Below, piece after piece: positions 1 to 9,910 of a DNA stretch of 54,376 nucleotides. How positions within the stretch are numbered: the stretch's first letter is position 1; every line of letters starts with the position of its first letter. The translations under genes were made by a program, and so were the position numbers. The DNA comes from an uncultured Lachnospiraceae bacterium. GTDB lineage: Bacteria; Bacillota; Clostridia; Lachnospirales; Lachnospiraceae. Under the pieces are notes generated by a model. That model was given only the letters and a program-made list of their open reading frames with translations, was not told the origin of the DNA and did not search any database. The stretch spans positions 1 to 54,376 of the forward strand of contig CAJUPT010000019.1 of assembly GCA_910588405.1 (NCBI GenBank). Direction: 5' to 3'.

Positions 1-5
1 TTTCC

Positions 6-3000
6 TCACTCCAGCTCAAAATCAAACAGCGATATCTGATTCGTATTCGGCAGATCCCCGAACAGCCCCATATCCGACATCAAATCAATCACCGACTTCG
101 GCACCTTGGTCCGCTGCCAGAAATCCTCCTTGGACAAAAAGGGCCCGTCCTGCACGGCCTCCACTACGGCGTCGGCAGCCTTGTCTCCCAGGCCGTCGAT
201 GCTGCTTAAGGAGGGCATAATCTTCCCGTCGATGACCTGGAAACGGCTGGCTTTGGCCCGGTAAATGTCGATGGGCATAAATTCATAGCCTCTGGCATAC
301 ATTTCCTGGACAATCCGCATATCCCGCAGAGAGTCCTGCTCCTTCTTCGTCAGCTTGTCTTGGTTCCGCCTGTAATTTTCCAGGTTCCGTTCCAGCTGGG
401 ACCTGCCCTGACACATCAGCTCATAGGAAAAGCCGGATGCCCGGATGCTGAAAAAGGCCGCATAGTAAGCCAGCGGATAGAAAATCTTGCAGTAGGCGAT
501 CCGCCAGGCCATCATCACGTAAGCCGCCGCATGGGCTTTGGGGAACATATACTTGATCTTTTTACAGGAGCCGATATACCAGTCCGGCACATCAGCCGCC
601 TTCATGGCCTCCTCCCACTCCGGCTTCAGCCCTTTGCCCTTTCTTACGCTCTCCATAATCGTAAAGGAAAGCTCCGACTCCATCCCCTTATGAATCAGAT
701 AGGTCATAATGTCATCCCTGGTACAGATGGCCGTCTGAATCGTGGCCGTTCCCTCCAAGATCAGCGTCTGGGCGTTGCCCAGCCACACATCGGTGCCGTG
801 GGCCAGCCCGGCGATCCGCACCAGATCGGAGAAATATTTGGGCTTCGTGTCCAGAAGCATCTGCATGGCGAAATCCGTGCCGAACTCCGGCACGCCAAGG
901 GCCCCCAGCTGACAGCCGCCGATATCATCCGGCGTAATGCCAAGAGCCGACGTATTCCGGAACAGGCTCATTACCTCCGGGGAATCCAGCGGAATGTCCC
1001 TGGCGTTCACCCCCGTGATATCCTCCAGCATACGAATCATTGTCGGATCATCGTGTCCCAGAATGTCCAGCTTCAGCAGGTTGTGGTCGATGGAGTGATA
1101 GTCAAAATGGGTGGTGACAATCTTCGTGTTCATATCGTTGGCCGGATGCTGAATCGGCGTAAAGGAATAGATTTCCTCCCCGTGGGGCATTACGATAATG
1201 CCGCCGGGATGCTGCCCGGTGGTCCTTTTTACGCCCACGCAGCCCTGAACGATCCGGCTGATCTCACATTTCCGCTTGTGCTGCCCCTTTTCCTCGAAAT
1301 AGTTTTTCACATAGCCGAAGGCGGTTTTATCCGCCAGCGTGCCGATGGTGCCCGCCCGGAAGGTATGCCCTTTGCCGAAAATCACCTCCGTATAGTCATG
1401 GGCCTGGCTTTGGTATTCGCCGGAGAAATTCAGGTCGATATCCGGCTCCTTATTTCCCTTAAAGCCCAGGAACGTCTCGAAGGGAATGTCAAAGCCGTCC
1501 TTTTTCAGCTTCTCCCCGCAGACCGGGCAGTTTTTGTCCGGCATATCGCAGCCGCCCATCCCGGAAAAGCTTTTCACTTCCTCCGAATCAAAATCGTAGT
1601 AATGGCAGGAAGGACAGTAATAGTGGGGCGACAATGGATTTACCTCCGTGATATTGGCCATCGTGGCCACAAAGGAGGAACCCACCGAACCCCGGGAGCC
1701 TACCAGGTATCCGTCCGCATTGGATTTATCCACCAGCTTCTGGGCGATAATATACATGACGGCAAAGCCGTTGCTGATAATGGAATTCAGTTCCCGTTCC
1801 AGCCGTTCCACCACAATCTTCGGCAGGTCGTCCCCGTATTTTTTTCTGGCCGTGCCATAACAGATATCCCGCAGGTCCTTGTCGGAATTGGGGATCACCG
1901 GCGGACATTTATCCGGGCGCACCGGGGCGATCTTTTCGCACTGATCGGCGATCAGATTGGAATTGGTGATCACCACCTCCTCCGCCTTCTCGCTGCCCAG
2001 ATACTGGAATTCCTCCAGCATTTCCTCGGTGGTCCGAAAAAACAGCGGCGGCTGATTTTCCGCGTCGGCAAAGCCTTTGCCAGCCAGAATAATCCTCCGG
2101 TAAATCTCATCCTCCGGGTCGATAAAATGAACGTCGCAGGTGGCCACCACCGGCTTCTGAAACTGCTCTCCCAGCGCCACGATCTTTCGGTTCAGATCCC
2201 GGAGATCCTCCTCGGAATGCAGGCCGTATTTCTCGTCCCGCAGCATAAACCGGTTGTTGCCGATGGGCTGAATTTCCAGATAGTCGTAAAATTTCACCAG
2301 CCGGGAAATTTCCGCGTCGTCGGCGCCGCTTCGCACCGCCTGGAACAGCTCCCCGGCCTCGCAGGCCGAGCCGATGATCAGCCCCTCCCGGTACTGTTCC
2401 AGAAGGGTTTTCGGGATTCTGGGCCGTCTGGCGTAATAGGTGATATGGGATTCGGAAACCAGCCGGTACAGGTTAATCCGCCCTGTGTCGTTTTTCGCCA
2501 GAATGATCACATGATACATGGGCAGCTTTTTGATCAGCTCCGGGTCCGGCTGTCCCGCCTCGTTCAGCTGGTCCAGATTTTTGATCCCCCGCTTTTTCAG
2601 CATTTTGATAAATTCCAGAAAAATCAGCGCCGTACATTCGGCGTCGTCCACCGCCCGGTGATGATTTTCCAGGGAAATGTTCAGGTGCTTGGCGATGGTG
2701 TCCAGCTTAAACCGTTTTAAGGAGGGCATCAAAAGCCGGGCCAGGCTTACGGTGTCCACCACGGTTGGAGCAAACTCTATTCCAAGGTTCTGAGCCTTGT
2801 GAGAGACAAAGCCCACGTCGAAATCCGCATTGTGGGCCACGACGGCGCAGCCCTGGCAAAAATTTAAAAATTCCGGCAGCGCCTCCTCCACGCCCGGCGC
2901 GTCGATCACCATGTCGTCATTGATGCCGGTGAGATTCTCGATCTCATAAGAGATGGGCGTCCGGGGGTTTACGAAGGTGGAAAATCGATCGATGATTTTT

Positions 3001-4553
3001 CCCTCCCGCACCTTAACCGCGCCGATTTCGATAATCTCATGACGCAGGGGCGTCAGGCCCGTGGTTTCCAGATCGAACACCACGTAATCGTTCTCCAGGC
3101 TCTGGCCTGCCGAGCGGACCACCATCTCCTTTTTGTCGTCCACCAGATACCCTTCCATGCCGTAAATCACCTTGAAGGGGTCCTTATCCCCCACCATATG
3201 ATAGGCTTCGGTAAAGCCCTGCACCACGCCGTGGTCGGTGATGGCCAGCGCCGTGTGGCCCCACTCCATAGCCCGCTTCAGAATATCCTCCACACTGCCC
3301 ACCGCGTCCATCTCGCTCATCTTGGTGTGGCAGTGGAGCTCCACCCGCTTTTTCTCGCTGTTGTCCCTTCGTTTGCCGCCGCTGTCGGCCTGGCCCTTTT
3401 TAATTCCGCTCACCGATGAGATGGACAATTCCCCGTCGAACCGATCCAGCATGGCGATTCCCTTTACGCAGACATACATTCCCTTGCTGATCACACCTCT
3501 GATCTCGTCGATCCGGTCCGCTCTGGAAAACATTTTCACGGTGATGGTGTCGGTGCCGTCGTAGATATCAAACAAAACCATGAAATTGCCGGTGCGCAGC
3601 TCCCGCTCCTCCATGGCGATGATCTGGCCGCCGACCGTCACCTCGCCCATCTCTCCCACAAGCTCAGACAGCCTGATGGGATCGGCGTCGAAATCCCGGC
3701 CGAACAGCACGTCGGGATTGTCCGATTTTTTCCGGGAAAAACCGCCCTTCGGCTGCCATTTTTTCTTTCCGCCCTCCCAGCCGGATTTCTTCTGGCCGGA
3801 CCCGGCTTTCGTTCCCTGATTCGCACGTCCTTTTGTTCCCTGGTTCGATCCTCCCTGAGCTTTTTCCCGGGATTGCTTTGCCGCAGCCTGCCCGCCGTCC
3901 GCGCCGGCAGCGTCGTTCCAGGGCAGAGGTTCGTCATCGGCCGCCATCAACGCCTGGCCGCCGTCCCAGCCCTGACAGGCGCCTGCGCCGGCATCTATGC
4001 CCGCAGGCACAGGCTGCAGCCAGGGGTCCTCTTCTTCTTTTCGCTTTTCTGCCTCTTTATACAGGCACTGTACCTCGATGCCGAAGCCGCACCGCTCATT
4101 GAACACCTTTTCCAGCACCCGCTTCAGCTCGTCGCCGCACCGGTGCTGTACCAGCCCTTCCGTGATCGTCATCTCCAACAGCTCCGGCTCCGGGAATGTC
4201 ACCTCCGCTTTCCGGAACATCTGATAGTCCAGCATACTGTAATGCTTCAGCTCCAGCAGAATGCTGTCTCGATAAGCCTCTAACAGCTTTTCCGGCGTAT
4301 ACTGGCTGGAAAGCTGATATTTCTCCACGATCTTTATAACAATCTCCTTGTGGGGAAACATCTGCTTTTTGATATTCGCTTCCAATATGTAGATATTTTT
4401 CTTCGGAATCAGCCGCTTTGACAGGATATAAATACGAAGGTCGGTCCTGTCCCTGGACAAAACCACCTTTTCTACCTCCACCGTTTTCAGCGCTTCCTGC
4501 AAATCCTCCGTCACCTGGAGATTCGGGATCGCCTCCATAAAACTTTTTGCCAT
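6..4553 (-). CDS. polC: DNA polymerase III alpha subunit, PolC type
   Basis: Main replicative DNA polymerase of low-GC Gram-positives, acting at the fork with the clamp and clamp loader. The 1515-residue product shows an N-terminal region, a long Gly/Lys/Gln-rich linker (about residues 170-285), an OB-fold, and a PHP domain (LHCHTKMSEMD near 403) split by a DEDDh 3'-5' exonuclease (FDLETTGL near 492, then HNADFD and HRAVDDAE). The family C polymerase core follows, with zinc cysteines (CPSC, CPVC) and catalytic PDIDLNF near 1035. An exonuclease inside the PHP domain is diagnostic of PolC rather than DnaE. Start ATG at 4553 has AGGTG six bases upstream. It is the last gene of the pyrH-to-polC operon, 46 bases after ispG. 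The linker is unusually long and low in complexity. Identification is very secure. Confidence 0.98.
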   Translation of the reverse strand: MAKSFMEAIPNLQVTEDLQEALKTVEVEKVVLSRDRTDLRIYILSKRLIPKKNIYILEANIKKQMFPHKEIVIKIVEKYQLSSQYTPEKLLEAYRDSILLELKHYSMLDYQMFRKAEVTFPEPELLEMTITEGLVQHRCGDELKRVLEKVFNERCGFGIEVQCLYKEAEKRKEEEDPWLQPVPAGIDAGAGACQGWDGGQALMAADDEPLPWNDAAGADGGQAAAKQSREKAQGGSNQGTKGRANQGTKAGSGQKKSGWEGGKKKWQPKGGFSRKKSDNPDVLFGRDFDADPIRLSELVGEMGEVTVGGQIIAMEERELRTGNFMVLFDIYDGTDTITVKMFSRADRIDEIRGVISKGMYVCVKGIAMLDRFDGELSISSVSGIKKGQADSGGKRRDNSEKKRVELHCHTKMSEMDAVGSVEDILKRAMEWGHTALAITDHGVVQGFTEAYHMVGDKDPFKVIYGMEGYLVDDKKEMVVRSAGQSLENDYVVFDLETTGLTPLRHEIIEIGAVKVREGKIIDRFSTFVNPRTPISYEIENLTGINDDMVIDAPGVEEALPEFLNFCQGCAVVAHNADFDVGFVSHKAQNLGIEFAPTVVDTVSLARLLMPSLKRFKLDTIAKHLNISLENHHRAVDDAECTALIFLEFIKMLKKRGIKNLDQLNEAGQPDPELIKKLPMYHVIILAKNDTGRINLYRLVSESHITYYARRPRIPKTLLEQYREGLIIGSACEAGELFQAVRSGADDAEISRLVKFYDYLEIQPIGNNRFMLRDEKYGLHSEEDLRDLNRKIVALGEQFQKPVVATCDVHFIDPEDEIYRRIILAGKGFADAENQPPLFFRTTEEMLEEFQYLGSEKAEEVVITNSNLIADQCEKIAPVRPDKCPPVIPNSDKDLRDICYGTARKKYGDDLPKIVVERLERELNSIISNGFAVMYIIAQKLVDKSNADGYLVGSRGSVGSSFVATMANITEVNPLSPHYYCPSCHYYDFDSEEVKSFSGMGGCDMPDKNCPVCGEKLKKDGFDIPFETFLGFKGNKEPDIDLNFSGEYQSQAHDYTEVIFGKGHTFRAGTIGTLADKTAFGYVKNYFEEKGQHKRKCEISRIVQGCVGVKRTTGQHPGGIIVMPHGEEIYSFTPIQHPANDMNTKIVTTHFDYHSIDHNLLKLDILGHDDPTMIRMLEDITGVNARDIPLDSPEVMSLFRNTSALGITPDDIGGCQLGALGVPEFGTDFAMQMLLDTKPKYFSDLVRIAGLAHGTDVWLGNAQTLILEGTATIQTAICTRDDIMTYLIHKGMESELSFTIMESVRKGKGLKPEWEEAMKAADVPDWYIGSCKKIKYMFPKAHAAAYVMMAWRIAYCKIFYPLAYYAAFFSIRASGFSYELMCQGRSQLERNLENYRRNQDKLTKKEQDSLRDMRIVQEMYARGYEFMPIDIYRAKASRFQVIDGKIMPSLSSIDGLGDKAADAVVEAVQDGPFLSKEDFWQRTKVPKSVIDLMSDMGLFGDLPNTNQISLFDFELE

Positions 4554-4599
4554 ATATACACCTGCTAGTATTGTTCTGCAACCACCCTTTGGGGCTTTC

Positions 4600-5661
4600 T
4601 CAACCCTGTCTCATACCATCCAGCTCTGCTTTCAAGGCTTCCAGCAGCTCCCCTTCCGGCATCTTCCGGTCTTTCTCGCCCTTCTTAAACAAAATACCCT
4701 CTCCGGCTCCTCCGGCAATACCTAGATCTGCCTCCTTGGCCTCCCCCGGCCCGTTGACGATGCAGCCCATCACCGCCACCTTGATATCCAGATCGTCATA
4801 ACCTGCCGCCAGTGTCTCCACCCGGTTCGCCAAACCGATCAAATCGATTTTGGTTCTGCCGCAGGTCGGGCAGGACACTACCTCTACGCCGCCTTTGCGC
4901 AGGCCCAGCGTCTTTAATATCCGTTTGGCCGTCTTCACTTCCTCCACCGGGTCGCCGGTTAAAGATACCCGGATCGTATCGCCGATGCCCTGATACAGAA
5001 TAATGCCCAGCCCAACGGAGGACTTGATATTGCCGCTGCAAAGGGTTCCGGCCTCGGTAATGCCCACATGGAGGGGATAACAGGTCTGTCGGTCAATCAG
5101 CTCATGAGCCCGGACACACATCAGCACATCCGAGGATTTGATGCTGATCACCAGATTATCATAGCCCATGGACTCGATCAGAGCCGTCTTCTCAAGGGCG
5201 CTTTCCACCAGCCCCTCCGCCGTCACCCTGCCGTATTTCTCAATATATTTTTCTTCCAGAGACCCGCTGTTTACGCCCACCCGGATCGGAATATTCAGGC
5301 TTTTCGCCTTTTCCACCACGGCCTGAACCCGCTCTTCTTCGCCGATATTTCCCGGATTGATACGGATCTTATCCGCCCCGTACTCCATTGCGGCGATGGC
5401 CAGCTTATAATTAAAATGAATGTCCGCCACCAGCGGAATGTCGATCTGGTTTTTGATCTGCTCTAACGCCCGGGCTGCCTCCATCGTCGGCACCGCTACC
5501 CGCACAATCTCGCAGCCTGCGTCCGCAAGCCTTTTGATCTGCTCCACGGTAGCCGCCGCGTCCTCCGTCTTCGTATTGCACATCGACTGAATCAGCACCG
5601 GATTTCCTCCGCCGACTGTGCGGTTTCCGATTTTGATTTGCTTTGTATGATTTCGGCTCAT
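4600..5661 (-). CDS. ispG: 4-hydroxy-3-methylbut-2-enyl diphosphate synthase (IspG/GcpE)
   Basis: Iron-sulfur enzyme of the non-mevalonate (MEP) isoprenoid pathway, converting MEcPP to HMBPP in the cytoplasm. The 353-residue length matches the short bacterial form without the plant insert. The N-terminal TIM barrel opens with the typical GGGNPVLIQSM stretch. The C-terminal [4Fe-4S] ligands are visible as SCPTCGRT and MGCIVNGPGEA. It lies between rseP and polC, where Bacillus carries proS. With dxr three genes upstream it makes this operon rich in MEP pathway steps, feeding uppS in the same operon. Start ATG at 5661 has an AGGA-type ribosome site about 11 bases upstream. Confidence 0.97.
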   Translation of the reverse strand: MSRNHTKQIKIGNRTVGGGNPVLIQSMCNTKTEDAAATVEQIKRLADAGCEIVRVAVPTMEAARALEQIKNQIDIPLVADIHFNYKLAIAAMEYGADKIRINPGNIGEEERVQAVVEKAKSLNIPIRVGVNSGSLEEKYIEKYGRVTAEGLVESALEKTALIESMGYDNLVISIKSSDVLMCVRAHELIDRQTCYPLHVGITEAGTLCSGNIKSSVGLGIILYQGIGDTIRVSLTGDPVEEVKTAKRILKTLGLRKGGVEVVSCPTCGRTKIDLIGLANRVETLAAGYDDLDIKVAVMGCIVNGPGEAKEADLGIAGGAGEGILFKKGEKDRKMPEGELLEALKAELDGMRQG

Positions 5662-5700
5662 AGGTGATTACATCCTTCCCGTTTATCCTCTTTTACTTTC

Positions 5701-6753
5701 TCACAACAGCCTCACAATATCATGATACAGCACAAACACCATCAGCGCCATCAACAGCACCATCCCCGCCATATGGACCATTCCTTCTTTCTCCGGGTCG
5801 ATGGGCTTTCCCCGCACCAGCTCGATCAGGAAAAAGAAGATTCTTCCGCCGTCCAGAGCCGGAAGGGGCAGAAGATTGACCACGCCCAGGTTGGCGCTTA
5901 ACAGAATGCCGAAATTAATCAGGTTCAGGAACACATAGAGCATGCCGTCCGGCTTGCTGTCCTCCACCATATCCGACATCGTGCTCACCAGTCCCACCGG
6001 TCCGGTCATGGACTCTGCGCCGATCTTGCCCTGAATCAGCATGCGCAGGGAGGTCAGCGTATAGCTGATCCAGTACTTCACCTCATATGCGCTGTACCCC
6101 AATGTCTCCGGAACCGTGGTTTTATCCCGCTGGCCGGACACCTGAATCCCCATCATATAGGTTCCCGTCTCTTCATAATATTTGGGCGTCAAAAGCACCT
6201 GATGCTTCTCTCCGTCCCGCTCAAAAGTAACCGCCAGGTCTTCCTTCTGATGCAGTGCCAGATACAGGCTGACCTCCCGGTAAATCACAATATCCTGCCC
6301 GTTGATCCTGGTAATCCGGTCGCCGGCCTGCATTCCGGCTTCCTCGGCGGGAAATCCTTCCATCACGCCGGACAGCACCGGCCGGTCGATGCCCACGGTG
6401 CCAATCACAATCACCGCCAGCACAAACGCAAGCAGAAAATTGAAAACCGGCCCTGCCGCGATCACGGCGATCCTTGCGCCAATCGGCTTATTCCGAAAGC
6501 TTTTCTCCGGAATAATATCGTATTCCTCCTCCGCCAGCTCATCCATCATCATACAGGAGCCGCCAAGCGGAAACAGTTTCAGCGCATAGGTCGTCTCCCC
6601 TTTTTGAAAGCTGAACAGCTTTGGACCAAAGCCCAGGGAAAACTCTATGACGCCGATGCCATGCTTCTTCGCCAGCAGAAAATGCCCCATCTCATGTACA
6701 AATACAATCATCCCAAATACCAGAATCGGCAACAGGATACTCAATGCTTCCAC
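5701..6753 (-). CDS. rseP: Site-2 intramembrane zinc metalloprotease RseP/RasP
   Basis: Membrane protease that cleaves transmembrane substrates such as anti-sigma factors and signal peptide remnants. The HExxH zinc motif is in the first membrane helix (FVHEMGHFLLAKK), a PDZ domain occupies about residues 130-200, and the third zinc ligand motif is LLPLPALDGGR near residue 300. Several hydrophobic segments complete the fold; 350 residues is normal for the one-PDZ Firmicute form. Start choice is open: GTG at 6753 has a weak AGAAAG upstream, while TTG at 6744 has AGGTGG five bases upstream and would give the family-typical MSILLPIL start. It lies between dxr and ispG in the operon, as rasP does beside dxr in Bacillus. 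Confidence 0.96.
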   Translation of the reverse strand: MEALSILLPILVFGMIVFVHEMGHFLLAKKHGIGVIEFSLGFGPKLFSFQKGETTYALKLFPLGGSCMMMDELAEEEYDIIPEKSFRNKPIGARIAVIAAGPVFNFLLAFVLAVIVIGTVGIDRPVLSGVMEGFPAEEAGMQAGDRITRINGQDIVIYREVSLYLALHQKEDLAVTFERDGEKHQVLLTPKYYEETGTYMMGIQVSGQRDKTTVPETLGYSAYEVKYWISYTLTSLRMLIQGKIGAESMTGPVGLVSTMSDMVEDSKPDGMLYVFLNLINFGILLSANLGVVNLLPLPALDGGRIFFFLIELVRGKPIDPEKEGMVHMAGMVLLMALMVFVLYHDIVRLL

Positions 6754-6794
6754 CTGCTTTCTATACTCGTCATTCAGATAATCCGTCTTCGTAA

Positions 6795-7940
6795 TTAAAA
6801 TACTTTTCCATTCAAGAATTCATAAGTTTCCGCCTCACAGTCAAGAATCTGCTCCACCGTGGGATTCTCTATCACGTAATGGCGTTCCACCGCCTCCCCG
6901 ATCAGGTCGGTAATCGCCAGAAATCCGATTTTCCTGTCTAAGAACCGGCTCACCGCCCATTCATTGGCAGCGTTAAACACCGTGGGCGCCGAGCCGCCTG
7001 TCCGGCCCGCCTGATAGGCCAGCGCCAGGCCGGGAAAATTCACAAAATCAGGCGCCTCAAAGGTTATTTTCCCCAATGTTTTAAAGTCTAACCGGTCGCC
7101 CGGAAGACTTTTGCGCTCTTTTTCATAGAGGGCATACTGAATCGGCAGCTTCATATCCGGCGTGCCAAGCTGGGCGATAATGCCGCCGTCCAAAAATTCC
7201 ACCATGGAGTGAATCACGCTCTGGGGCTGCACCACCACCTCAATCCGGTCAAAATCCACGTCGAACAGCCACCTGGCCTCCATCACCTCCAGCCCTTTGT
7301 TCACCATGGTGGCGGAATCGATGGTGATCTTTCTTCCCATGAACCAGTTGGGATGCTTCAAAGCATCCTCCGGCTTCACATCCTTCATCTGTTCTCTGGT
7401 CCATCCCCGGAACGGACCGCCGGAGGCTGTCAGTAGAATTCTGGAAATCCGGGCGGAATCCTCTCCTTTCAGAGACTGGAAGATGGCGCTGTGCTCGCTG
7501 TCCACCGGATAGATCTTTACGCCCTTTTCCTTCGCCAGCGGCATAATCAGATGCCCCGCCGTCACCAGCGTCTCCTTATTCGCCAGAGCGATATCCTTGC
7601 CCGCCTCTATGGCCGCAATGGTGGGGCGGATACCGATCATGCCCACCACGGCAGTCACCACCATATCCGCCTGCTCCATGGACGCGGCCTCTAAAAGCCC
7701 ATCCATACCGGCGCATACCTTTACCGGCACATCCTTCAGCCTTCCCGCCAGCTCCCGGGCCTTCTCCTGATCCCAAACACAGACTAGGTCCGGCAAAAAC
7801 TCCCGGGCCTGGGCCTCCAGCAGGTCAATATTGCTTCCGGCCGCCAGCGCCAGCACCCGGATATCTTTATGATAACGTACAATTTCCAGAGTCTGGGTCC
7901 CGATGGAACCCGTCGAACCTAATACGACGATATTTTTCAT
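6795..7940 (-). CDS. dxr: 1-deoxy-D-xylulose 5-phosphate reductoisomerase
   Basis: First committed enzyme of the MEP isoprenoid pathway, converting DXP to MEP with NADPH and a divalent metal. The 381 residues include the N-terminal nucleotide-binding motif GSTGSIGTQTLEI, NKETLV near 120, the metal/substrate region PVDSEHSAIFQ near 146, and the C-terminal helical domain. Start ATG at 7940 is preceded by AAGGAA at seven bases. A 187-base gap separates it from cdsA upstream, and rseP follows after about 41 bases. The role fits the isoprenoid theme of the operon with ispG and uppS. Confidence 0.98.
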   Translation of the reverse strand: MKNIVVLGSTGSIGTQTLEIVRYHKDIRVLALAAGSNIDLLEAQAREFLPDLVCVWDQEKARELAGRLKDVPVKVCAGMDGLLEAASMEQADMVVTAVVGMIGIRPTIAAIEAGKDIALANKETLVTAGHLIMPLAKEKGVKIYPVDSEHSAIFQSLKGEDSARISRILLTASGGPFRGWTREQMKDVKPEDALKHPNWFMGRKITIDSATMVNKGLEVMEARWLFDVDFDRIEVVVQPQSVIHSMVEFLDGGIIAQLGTPDMKLPIQYALYEKERKSLPGDRLDFKTLGKITFEAPDFVNFPGLALAYQAGRTGGSAPTVFNAANEWAVSRFLDRKIGFLAITDLIGEAVERHYVIENPTVEQILDCEAETYEFLNGKVF

Positions 7941-8127
7941 GCAATGTTCCTTCTGCCTTTCTAAATTTCCTTCTGTTTTCCCAAAAGCTGTTTATCCGAA
8001 CACTATTTTGTAAAGTCTGCCCCAGGCAATTCCGAAGACCCTGCCCGAAACTTTTTCGATTTTTCCTTTTTTCCAAGGTTATTACGCGGGAATCAGGTCA
8101 GGTTTCCCTATGCTTCCGCCCGATTTC

Positions 8128-8964
8128 TCACCGGAACAGCGCCGGAAAATACATCTCCCCATACTGTACGCACCGGATCGTCACATAGACGGCCGGCGCC
8201 ACAAAAATCACGCTGTCAAACCGGTCCAGAATCCCTCCGTGCCCGGGAATCAGCTTCCCGTAGTCCTTCACATTATGATTCCGCTTGATGGCCGAGGCCG
8301 CCAGATCTCCGATCTGGGAAATCCCCGCTCCCACCAGACAGACGATGCCGCAGCCAAATACCGCGTGCTCCACCGGAATCTGCTCCGCGAACACGGCTCC
8401 GTAAATCATACCCAGAATCATGGCTCCGGCTGCGCCGCCCACGGCCCCCTCCACCGATTTCTTCGGACTGAGCACCGGCGCCATCTTATGCTTCCCAAAC
8501 AGCATTCCCACACAGTAAGCGCAGGTATCGCTGCCCCAGGAGCCAAGGAAGATCAGCCAGACCAGATAGACACCTCCGTTGAGCATCCGGGTCAGATAGA
8601 CATACATCAGCATCACATGTACATAAAACAGGCCGAAAAAAGCCATAATCACCTGCTCCGTCTGATACTTTGGAAACGAAAACACATAAACTGCCAGAAA
8701 AAGGATCAAAAACAGACAGAAAAAATAAACCGGAACCCGGTCTGCGCCGGCCACCCACAGAAGGCGCAGGCTGTACAGCACGGCGGCCGTATAGCCCATC
8801 CACCCAAGGGGCTGATGATGGATCTCCACAACCCGGTACAGCTCATACAGGCCAATGAGAGAAACCACCGTCAGACAGCCCCACAGCCAGGGACCGCCCG
8901 CCACCAGGAAGATTACCGCTAATACTACTAATATGATGCCGCTGCGCAATCTAATCCAAAACAT
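8128..8964 (-). CDS. cdsA: Phosphatidate cytidylyltransferase (CDP-diacylglycerol synthase)
   Basis: Integral membrane enzyme that activates phosphatidic acid with CTP for phospholipid synthesis. The 278-residue protein has seven to eight hydrophobic segments. It carries the family signature near the C-terminus (SAIKRNHNVKDYGKLIPGHG, then GILDRFDS) and the conserved SPKKSVEG segment near residue 165. The ATG at 8964 begins one base after the uppS stop, and its ribosome site GGAGG lies inside the end of uppS, so translation is probably coupled. This is the standard uppS-cdsA-dxr order. Confidence 0.97.
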   Translation of the reverse strand: MFWIRLRSGIILVVLAVIFLVAGGPWLWGCLTVVSLIGLYELYRVVEIHHQPLGWMGYTAAVLYSLRLLWVAGADRVPVYFFCLFLILFLAVYVFSFPKYQTEQVIMAFFGLFYVHVMLMYVYLTRMLNGGVYLVWLIFLGSWGSDTCAYCVGMLFGKHKMAPVLSPKKSVEGAVGGAAGAMILGMIYGAVFAEQIPVEHAVFGCGIVCLVGAGISQIGDLAASAIKRNHNVKDYGKLIPGHGGILDRFDSVIFVAPAVYVTIRCVQYGEMYFPALFR

Positions 8965-8965
8965 G

Positions 8966-9682
8966 CTATTTTACGCCTCCAAAACGCCTGTCCCTTTTAT
9001 TATATTTCTCGATGGCCCGGATCAGCTCGTCTTTATTGAAATCCGGCCACAGTACATCCGTAAAGTAAAATTCCGTGTAAGCCAGCTGCCACAGCAGATA
9101 ATTGGACAGCCGCTGCTCTCCGCTGGTACGGATCAGAAGATCCGGGTCAGGAATGCCCGCCGTGTCCAGATAATCGGAAAACGCCTGCTCGTCAAGCTGC
9201 TCCGCCGTCAGTCTGCCCGCCCCGGCATCCGCAAGCATTTTCCGCGCGGCCCTGACGATCTCGTCCCGGCTGCCATAATTGACGGCGATCACAAAGGTCA
9301 GGCCGGTATTCTGCGCCGTCTCATCCTCCAGACGGCCTATTCCCTCTATGATATCCCGGGCGAAACGGCTGCGCTCGCCAATCATTTTCACCCGCACATT
9401 ATTTTTCTTGGCAATGCCCAGAAGCCGTTTCATATAGTAGCGAAACAGCTGCATCAGCGCGCCCACCTCGTCCTCCGAGCGCTTCCAGTTCTCCGTAGAG
9501 AAACCGTACACCGTCAGATACCGGATGCCCAGACGGGCGGCGTCCTCCACAGTCCGCTCCACCACCTTACAGCCCTCCGCATGGCCCATGTTCCGGGGCA
9601 GCCCCCTCTTTTTCGCCCATCTGCCGTTTCCGTCCAATATAATCGCCACATGGACGGGAATTTTCAATTCTTCCTCAGACAC
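8966..9682 (-). CDS. uppS: Undecaprenyl diphosphate synthase (isoprenyl transferase)
   Basis: Cis-prenyltransferase that extends farnesyl diphosphate to the C55 lipid carrier used for peptidoglycan and for the surface polysaccharide encoded later in this window. The 238 residues start at a GTG codon (9682) with GGGAGG about nine bases upstream. Conserved motifs are ILDGNGRWAKKRGLPRNMGH near the N-terminus, GFSTENWKRS near 75, and the C-terminal RTSGEQRLSNYLLWQ with FTDVLWPDF. It is next to cdsA with essentially no gap. A hairpin lies in the gap between frr and uppS. Confidence 0.98.
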   Translation of the reverse strand: MSEEELKIPVHVAIILDGNGRWAKKRGLPRNMGHAEGCKVVERTVEDAARLGIRYLTVYGFSTENWKRSEDEVGALMQLFRYYMKRLLGIAKKNNVRVKMIGERSRFARDIIEGIGRLEDETAQNTGLTFVIAVNYGSRDEIVRAARKMLADAGAGRLTAEQLDEQAFSDYLDTAGIPDPDLLIRTSGEQRLSNYLLWQLAYTEFYFTDVLWPDFNKDELIRAIEKYNKRDRRFGGVK

Positions 9683-9773
9683 TATTTGATCCTCCCATTT
9701 ATTCAGTGAAATACCCCTGGAGTCATCGCTTCCATATCCGGCCAGCAGATGCCGCCAAAATTTAACATCCTAT

Positions 9774-9832
9774 AAAGGGGACTGCTTCATAACGGCGTCA
9801 CAAAAAACGCCATAAAACAGTCCCCCCTTTTT
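9774..9832. terminator. Hairpin between frr and uppS, possible attenuator or terminator
   Basis: GGGGACTG (9777-9784) pairs with CAGTCCCC (9818-9825), and a nested CGGCGT/ACGCC stem lies inside. On the plus strand the stem is followed by CCTTTTT. On the minus strand, the direction of the operon, it is followed only by TTTATAGG, so termination would be partial at best. It could instead stabilise the 3' end of the pyrH-frr transcript. The 228-base gap holds no gene. Confidence 0.45.
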
Positions 9833-9910
9833 CCATAAATATACGCTCAAAAAATATGCTTTCAGAAGCTTATCATGCCAAAAGCCAAAACCTTTTCACA
9901 GTATGACAGC

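Noticed and set aside
360..2720. 786-codon open frame opposite polC
   Set aside because: It is antisense to conserved polC codons, has no recognisable domain and arises from codon bias in a GC-richer gene.
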